Positions 6,302-9,821 of a DNA stretch of 9,821 nt are shown in pieces. Source of the DNA: Deltaproteobacteria bacterium (GTDB taxonomy: Bacteria > SAR324 > JACQKK01). The notes beneath the pieces are model-generated. The model was not told the DNA's origin and did no database searches. It saw only the letters and a program-made list of their open reading frames with translations. The stretch's first letter is position 1. Every line of letters starts with the position of its first letter. The stretch covers positions 1 to 9,821 of the forward strand of contig JAOUFO010000045.1 in assembly GCA_029858165.1 (NCBI GenBank), read 5' to 3'. A program made the position numbers and the translations under genes.

Positions 6302-6368
6302 TTTGATTTTTTCTGCTCCTCCCTTTGATAATCTCCTGCTCCTCCCTTTGATAATCTCCTGCTCCTCC
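6302..6368. repeat. 23-bp tandem repeat
   Basis: The unit begins CTGCTCCTCCCTTTGATAAT and is 23 bp long. Copies at 6313-6335 and 6336-6358 are identical, a third stops after 10 bases (6359-6368), and a diverged copy starts at 6302 (TTTGAT, then Ts, then CTGCTCCTCCC). It lies in non-coding DNA between the membrane-protein gene and the MITE. It could vary in copy number between strains. Confidence 0.85.
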
Positions 6369-6380
6369 TGCCGGGTTTTC

Positions 6381-6411
6381 TGGCCGGGGATGGCCCCTGT
6401 GGCTCCGGCCA
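6381..6411. other. Inverted repeat in the gene-free stretch 6240-6746
   Basis: TGGCCGG (6381-6387) pairs with CCGGCCA (6405-6411) and encloses GGGGATGGCCCC, which can also pair. The gene-free stretch 6240-6746 holds, in order: about 60 bases with nothing recognisable, the tandem repeat, this hairpin, the MITE, and the moaA leader. No coding region in it is convincing. Confidence 0.4.
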
Positions 6412-6438
6412 TAGCGCCTAAAGCCTGGGCCATAGAAT

Positions 6439-6580
6439 GAGGCCTCTGCACAACTCATTTTTTCCCATCCCCCTGCCCCCTTCCCAAAGGGAAGGGGGTT
6501 GATATGATTGGGGGCCTGCGGCCCCCAATCCACCGCGTTTTTATCAAAACGGGAGCTTTTGGCAGTTATGCAGAGGCCTC
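6439..6580. mobile_element. MITE-like non-autonomous element, 142 bp, with target-site duplication
   Basis: The left end GAGGCCTCTGCACAACT (6439-6455) and the right end AGTTATGCAGAGGCCTC (6564-6580) are inverted copies, 16 of 17 bases matching. The 5-bp sequence AGAAT lies directly outside both ends (6434-6438 and 6581-6585), as expected of a target-site duplication. No transposase fits inside. The interior holds three hairpins: CCCCCTTCCC-AAA-GGGAAGGGGG (6476-6498), GATTGGGGGCC-TGC-GGCCCCCAATC (6506-6530) and CGTTTT-TATC-AAAACG (6536-6551). It would be moved in trans by a transposase that recognises these ends; I cannot name the insertion sequence family with confidence. The first two hairpins are strong enough to stop or stabilise transcripts coming from the left. 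Confidence 0.85.
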
Positions 6581-6597
6581 AGAATATAAAAATCCCC

Positions 6598-6627
6598 TGG
6601 CAAAAGCCCGGCCCAAGGGTTTACAAT
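6598..6627 (+). promoter_or_regulatory. Candidate moaA promoter
   Basis: TACAAT (6622-6627) is one base off the -10 consensus and would start RNA near 6634, just before the conserved leader. The best upstream hexamer, TGGCAA (6598-6603), is 18 bases away and weak. The promoter begins only 18 bases from the right end of the MITE. Confidence 0.35.
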
Positions 6628-6646
6628 AAAGCCTGTAATTATCATT

Positions 6647-6747
6647 CACTCCGATTCCCCCGCCCTAAGGCCGCAATCGCTAAGGGCCGGGGAACGTTTA
6701 GGGTTTGCGGTGGAAACGCCCGGGCCTCCCGGTGGAAAGGAGACCGA
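6647..6747 (+). ncRNA. Molybdenum cofactor (Moco) riboswitch-like leader of moaA
   Basis: The ~100 bases before moaA have the look of the Moco RNA motif known from moaA leaders: CACTCCGAT at the 5' side, a hairpin (CCCC-x-GCCCT with AGGGC-x-GGGG, 6657-6692), a GCG-GTGGAAA-CGC hairpin (6707-6719), then CCTCCCGGTGGAAAGGAGACCG up to the ATG. The Shine-Dalgarno AAGGAG (6737-6742) is inside the motif. CTCC at 6726-6729 (or 6649-6652) can pair with GGAG 6739-6742 and hide it. The alternative stem CGGT/ACCG (6730-6733 with 6743-6746) would place the site in an open loop. This fits translational control of moaA by the cofactor its pathway makes. The motif was matched from memory, not by covariance search. 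A tungsten-cofactor variant is possible. Confidence 0.75.
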
Positions 6748-7860
6748 ATGAAAGTAAAGGACCGCTTCTGCCGTCCGATGGACACCCTGCGTGTGTCTGT
6801 GACGGACCGTTGCAACTTCCGTTGCGGCTATTGTATGCCATCGGATGTGTTTGGCACCGGTTACGCTTTTTCCCCCCAAGACACCCTGTTGGATTTTGAG
6901 GAAATCACCCGGCTGGCGGCCCTGTTCACCCGGTTGGGGGTGCGCAAATTCCGCCTGACCGGTGGGGAGCCTTTGTTGCGCCGGGGGTTGCCGTCCCTGG
7001 TGGCGGGTTTAAGGGGGCTTACCGGGGTGGAGGAAGTTGCCCTGACCACCAACGGCTGGTTGTTGGCCGATCAGGCCCAGGCTTTGAAACAGGCGGGTCT
7101 GGGGCGGGTCACCATCAGCCTGGACAGCCTGGACCCCCGGGTGTTCGCCCGGATGAACGGTGTGGGGCTGGGGCCGGAGCGGGTGGTGGCAGCCATCCGG
7201 GCGGCCATGGAGGCCGGACTGAACCCGGTGAAGGTGAACACCGTGGTACAGCGGGGGGTGAACGATCATACCCTGGTGGCCCTGGCCCGGATGTTCAAAG
7301 AGATGGGGGTGATGGTCCGCTTTATTGAATATATGGATGTGGGGGGGGCCGTCGGGTGGCATCCGAACCAGGTGGTCAGTGAAGCCGAAATATGGAGTCT
7401 GTTGGACCGCCATCTGGGGCTGGAACACCCAGGAGAAGATACGGCCCCCCTATCCTTTCCCCGGTCGTCCGGGGCGGACGGCCCCATGGGAGAGGTGGCC
7501 ACGGTTTACCGTTACCGGGACGGATCGGCAGCCGTGGGGGTCATTCCTTCCATCACCCGCCCTTTTTGCGGGGGATGTACCCGGGCCAGGCTTTCACCGG
7601 ACGGTCAATTGTATTTTTGCCTGTTTTCCCGCCGGGGGTTGGACCTCAGGGGTTTGTTGCGGGGTGGGGAATCGGATGCGGGGCTGTTGGATGCCATCCG
7701 AATGGGGTGGGAACAGCGGGAGGACCGGTACTCCCAGGAGCGGCCACAAGGAATTTACCCCCCAAAAGAAGGCCAGGTTGCCGCCGTGCATCCCGCAGCT
7801 ATGGCTCCCCAGGCTGGGGATGGCCCCCCCAAAGTGGCCATGCACAAGGTGGGAGGATGA
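6748..7860 (+). CDS. moaA: GTP 3',8-cyclase MoaA
   Basis: MoaA is the radical SAM enzyme that converts GTP to 3',8-cyclo-GTP, the first committed step in molybdopterin synthesis, working with MoaC. The 370-aa protein carries the N-terminal 4Fe-4S motif CNFRCGYC (Cys22, 26, 29), the SAM-binding TGGEPLL (71-77), ISLDSLDP (123-130), and the second, GTP-binding cluster CGGC...C (Cys274, 277, 291) in PFCGGCTRARLSPDGQLYFC. It ends in the expected Gly-Gly. All cluster cysteines are present, so it should be active. The region 327-362 is a long Pro/Gln/Ala-rich linker before the end and a little longer than usual. The ATG at 6748 is chosen because AAGGAG sits five bases before it and MKVKDRFCRPMDTLRVSVTDRC matches the family start; upstream in-frame sequence is the RNA leader. 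No other moa genes are adjacent here. Confidence 0.96.
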   Translation: MKVKDRFCRPMDTLRVSVTDRCNFRCGYCMPSDVFGTGYAFSPQDTLLDFEEITRLAALFTRLGVRKFRLTGGEPLLRRGLPSLVAGLRGLTGVEEVALTTNGWLLADQAQALKQAGLGRVTISLDSLDPRVFARMNGVGLGPERVVAAIRAAMEAGLNPVKVNTVVQRGVNDHTLVALARMFKEMGVMVRFIEYMDVGGAVGWHPNQVVSEAEIWSLLDRHLGLEHPGEDTAPLSFPRSSGADGPMGEVATVYRYRDGSAAVGVIPSITRPFCGGCTRARLSPDGQLYFCLFSRRGLDLRGLLRGGESDAGLLDAIRMGWEQREDRYSQERPQGIYPPKEGQVAAVHPAAMAPQAGDGPPKVAMHKVGG

Positions 7861-8021
7861 TGCCTCCCCACCGGACAGCGGACCGCCCCCGTTTTCATCT
7901 TTTTCCGATTTTGGTACATTGACCCTGTGGGCCGACATGTATCGGGCGCCAACAGCCCCCCCACCGTTCAAAGCGGCGGCTTTCCGCCAAGCATTCATCA
8001 CCTTGTCCCGCAGGCCCGGCC

Positions 8022-9491
8022 GTGACGATCCAAACACCTCCCTTGCCCCCCCCCAAACCCCAGGGCCAGTTGGTGGATACCGCCCTGCGGTACCATTTTT
8101 TGGGAATCGGCGGGGTGGGCATGAGCGGCCTGGCGGTGTTGCTGCACCATATGGGCATTCGGATTTCAGGAAGTGACAAAGAGTCCAGCCCTCAGTTGAA
8201 CGCCCTGGAAGCCCTCGGCATTCCCGTCACCGTGGGACATGAGGGAAGCGGGCTGGAACAGGCCGATGTGGTGGTCTATTCCTCCGCTTTAAAACCCGGC
8301 CACCCGGTGTGGCGCCGGGTGGAACAACTGGGCAAGCCCAGAATCCACCGGGCGGAGCTGTTGGGGGCCATCACAGCGAAAAAACAAACCCTGGCGGTGG
8401 CTGGGACCCACGGCAAAACCACATCATCGGCCTGTTTGGCCCAGACTTTGGCCGGAATGGGGTTGGACCCCACCGCCCTGGTCGGGGGTCACCTGCCTCA
8501 ATGGGGCGGAAGCAACATCCTTATAGGGGGGGATGACCGCCTGCTGGTGGTGGAGGCCGATGAAAGCGATGGCAGTTTTGTCCATTTCCACCCGGCGGCG
8601 GTGTTGTTGACCAACATAGAGGCAGACCATCTGGACCACCATGGCAGCCTGGAAAACGTGGTGGGGGCCTTTCAATCCTTTGTGGCCCGGCTGAAGCCCC
8701 AGGGGCTGCTGGTCTATTGCGCCGATAGCCCCCTGGCCGTGAAGGTGGGCCAGGGTTGGACCGGCCCCCGCATCTCCTATGGTGCGGGGGCCGGGGCAAA
8801 AGAAACACAAGGCCATCCGCATGTGCGGGTGACTGTGGAGAATATGGCCCCTGGTTCCATGGATTTGCGGCTGGATACCCCCTGGGGGGAGCGGCGGCTG
8901 ACCACCCCCTTGGGAGGGGCTCACAACGGGCTGAACCTGGCGGGGGTGGCCGCCCTGGTGATGGCATCGGCCCGGCGGGACCCCCGGCTGGCGATGGCCG
9001 CGGGGCCGGAGGACCACCGGCTGATGGAGGCCCTGGGAGGGTTTACGGGGGTGGCCCGGCGTCAGGAATACCTGGGAGAGGCCGCCGGGTTCAGGCTGTT
9101 TGACGACTACGCCCACCACCCCACCGAGGTGCGGGTGACGTTGGACATGTTCCGGCGGCTGTACGGGGGACCCCTTACGGTGATTTTTCAGCCCCATTTG
9201 TATTCCCGCACCCTGGAATTTGCCGGGGAATTTGCCCAGGCGTTGTCGTTGGCGGACCGGGTGATTGTGGTGGAGGTGTACGCCGCCCGGGAGGCCCCCA
9301 TTCCGGGGGTGAGCGGACGGACCATCCTGGAACACATGCAGGACCACCCGGCGGCGGATTATATAGCCGATTGGCGGGACATCCCCCCCCTTGCCTCCCG
9401 GGGGGGGGTCCCCCGGGGGGTGGTGATCACCATGGGAGCCGGGGATATTCACCGGCTGGGACCGGCCTTGTTGGAAAGGCTGAAGCCATGA
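8022..9491 (+). CDS. murC: UDP-N-acetylmuramate--L-alanine ligase
   Basis: MurC adds L-alanine to UDP-MurNAc with ATP in the cytoplasm, the first amino acid of the peptidoglycan stem peptide. At 489 aa it has normal length. Motifs in order: HFLGIGGVGMSGLA (25-38, UDP-substrate Rossmann loop), ATP P-loop AGTHGKTTSS (127-136), EADESDGSF (178-186), TNIEADHLDHHG (197-208), HNGLNLAGVAA (301-311), RRQE (346-349), FDDYAHHPTEV (360-370) and FQPHLYSRT (389-397). All are intact. The start is a GTG at 8022 with no clear ribosome site. A second candidate is GTG 8073, which removes 17 Pro-rich residues and has AGGG nearby. Its stop overlaps the murB start by ATGA. In most genomes murG precedes murC in the division and cell wall (dcw) cluster; here moaA does, 161 bp upstream. 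Confidence 0.96.
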   Translation: MTIQTPPLPPPKPQGQLVDTALRYHFLGIGGVGMSGLAVLLHHMGIRISGSDKESSPQLNALEALGIPVTVGHEGSGLEQADVVVYSSALKPGHPVWRRVEQLGKPRIHRAELLGAITAKKQTLAVAGTHGKTTSSACLAQTLAGMGLDPTALVGGHLPQWGGSNILIGGDDRLLVVEADESDGSFVHFHPAAVLLTNIEADHLDHHGSLENVVGAFQSFVARLKPQGLLVYCADSPLAVKVGQGWTGPRISYGAGAGAKETQGHPHVRVTVENMAPGSMDLRLDTPWGERRLTTPLGGAHNGLNLAGVAALVMASARRDPRLAMAAGPEDHRLMEALGGFTGVARRQEYLGEAAGFRLFDDYAHHPTEVRVTLDMFRRLYGGPLTVIFQPHLYSRTLEFAGEFAQALSLADRVIVVEVYAAREAPIPGVSGRTILEHMQDHPAADYIADWRDIPPLASRGGVPRGVVITMGAGDIHRLGPALLERLKP

Positions 9492-9821
9492 CCCCCCCTT
9501 CATGGCAACCGGAAATCGCGGCCTGTTTAAAACGGTCCCGTGCCCGATGGGATACCCCCATGCGGGAGGCCACCAGCTTTCGCATCGGGGGACCGGCCGA
9601 TTGCCTGATAGACCTGGAATCGGAGGAGGAACTGCTGGGGGTGTTCCGTGTGATCCGCACCTTTGATCTGGCCTGGCGGATATTGGGCAAAGGGTCCAAC
9701 ATTTTGGTGGCCGATGAAGGATTGAGGGGAGTGACCTTGCGTTTGGGCAAAGGGTTCAGCGGTGTCACCCGAAAGGAAGGGCCGGGGGGGCTGGTGCGGG
9801 CCGGTGCGGGGGTATCCAATC
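9488..9821 (+). CDS. murB: UDP-N-acetylenolpyruvoylglucosamine reductase, N-terminal part (cut by window edge)
   Basis: MurB is the FAD enzyme that reduces UDP-GlcNAc-enolpyruvate to UDP-MurNAc, the substrate of MurC. The 111 codons present show the FAD-binding fold of the family: ATSFRIGGPADCLIDL (28-43), then ILGKGSNILVADEGLRGVTLRLG (65-87) and a strand ending VRAGAGVS (103-110), where the next active-site segment begins. The start ATG overlaps the murC stop (ATGA), so the pair is translationally coupled; murC-murB order is typical of division and cell wall clusters, and ftsQ or ddl may follow outside the window. The catalytic Ser and Glu in the C-terminal half cannot be checked. Confidence 0.95.
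   Translation, partial: MTPPSWQPEIAACLKRSRARWDTPMREATSFRIGGPADCLIDLESEEELLGVFRVIRTFDLAWRILGKGSNILVADEGLRGVTLRLGKGFSGVTRKEGPGGLVRAGAGVSN

Noticed and set aside
6302..6368. CRISPR array
   Set aside because: The repeats are directly adjacent, with no spacers, and no cas genes are present.
6508..6747. 80-codon upstream extension of moaA
   Set aside because: It begins inside the MITE and runs through the RNA leader; the ribosome site and family alignment place the start at 6748.
7975..7988. GGCGG-CTTT-CCGCC hairpin before murC as a terminator
   Set aside because: Only five base pairs and no T run after it.
8424..9503. 359-codon minus-strand reading frame opposite murC
   Set aside because: A shadow of murC; His/Pro/Gly-rich product with no domain, while murC has all family motifs.

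Overview
This window looks like chromosomal DNA of a Gram-negative bacterium. It is GC-rich by eye and uses GGG and CCC codons so heavily that long G or C runs are common. A family-9 (LPS-type) glycosyltransferase, Sec-type signal peptides and the MurC-MurB pair support a diderm. The long PurQ variant carrying a GFLDGDDLGS motif and a tRNA-Ser/SRP RNA/dnaX block resemble Desulfobacterota-like (former Deltaproteobacteria) genomes. That placement is an inference; no rRNA or other strong taxonomic marker is present.

Left part (1-1659, mostly minus strand). Reading right to left, there is a small secreted protein of unknown function (1225-1659) with its own sigma70-type promoter, then tRNA-Ser(GGA), the small bacterial SRP RNA (ffs), and the first 214 codons of dnaX, which runs off the left edge. 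The stretch between ffs and dnaX holds a degenerate ~19-24 bp repeat array.

Middle (1782-5352, plus strand). A divergent promoter leads into three overlapping genes: an unrecognised 137-aa protein, an alpha/beta hydrolase of the monoacylglycerol lipase/lysophospholipase type with a Lys/Pro-rich tail, and a GT9 glycosyltransferase. After a 97-bp gap with a strong hairpin comes purQ, the glutaminase subunit of FGAM synthase.

Accessory-looking part (5353-6646). It holds a secreted or membrane protein of unknown function (5472-6239) with more A/T- and Lys/Asn/Thr-rich codon use than its neighbours, a 23-bp tandem repeat, and a compact 142-bp MITE-like element with 17-bp terminal inverted repeats (one mismatch) and a 5-bp direct repeat (AGAAT) on both sides.

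Right part (6647-9821, plus strand). A molybdenum-cofactor riboswitch-like leader runs straight into moaA, with the Shine-Dalgarno sequence inside the structured RNA. MoaA is followed by murC and murB, which overlap by ATGA; murB is cut by the right edge. MoaA makes the first molybdopterin intermediate, while MurC and MurB make peptidoglycan precursors, so their adjacency is positional rather than an obvious pathway link.

I see no defence system, CRISPR array or clear new multi-gene system. The most noteworthy items are the MITE, the moaA leader, the dnaX leader repeats and the two unrecognised exported proteins.
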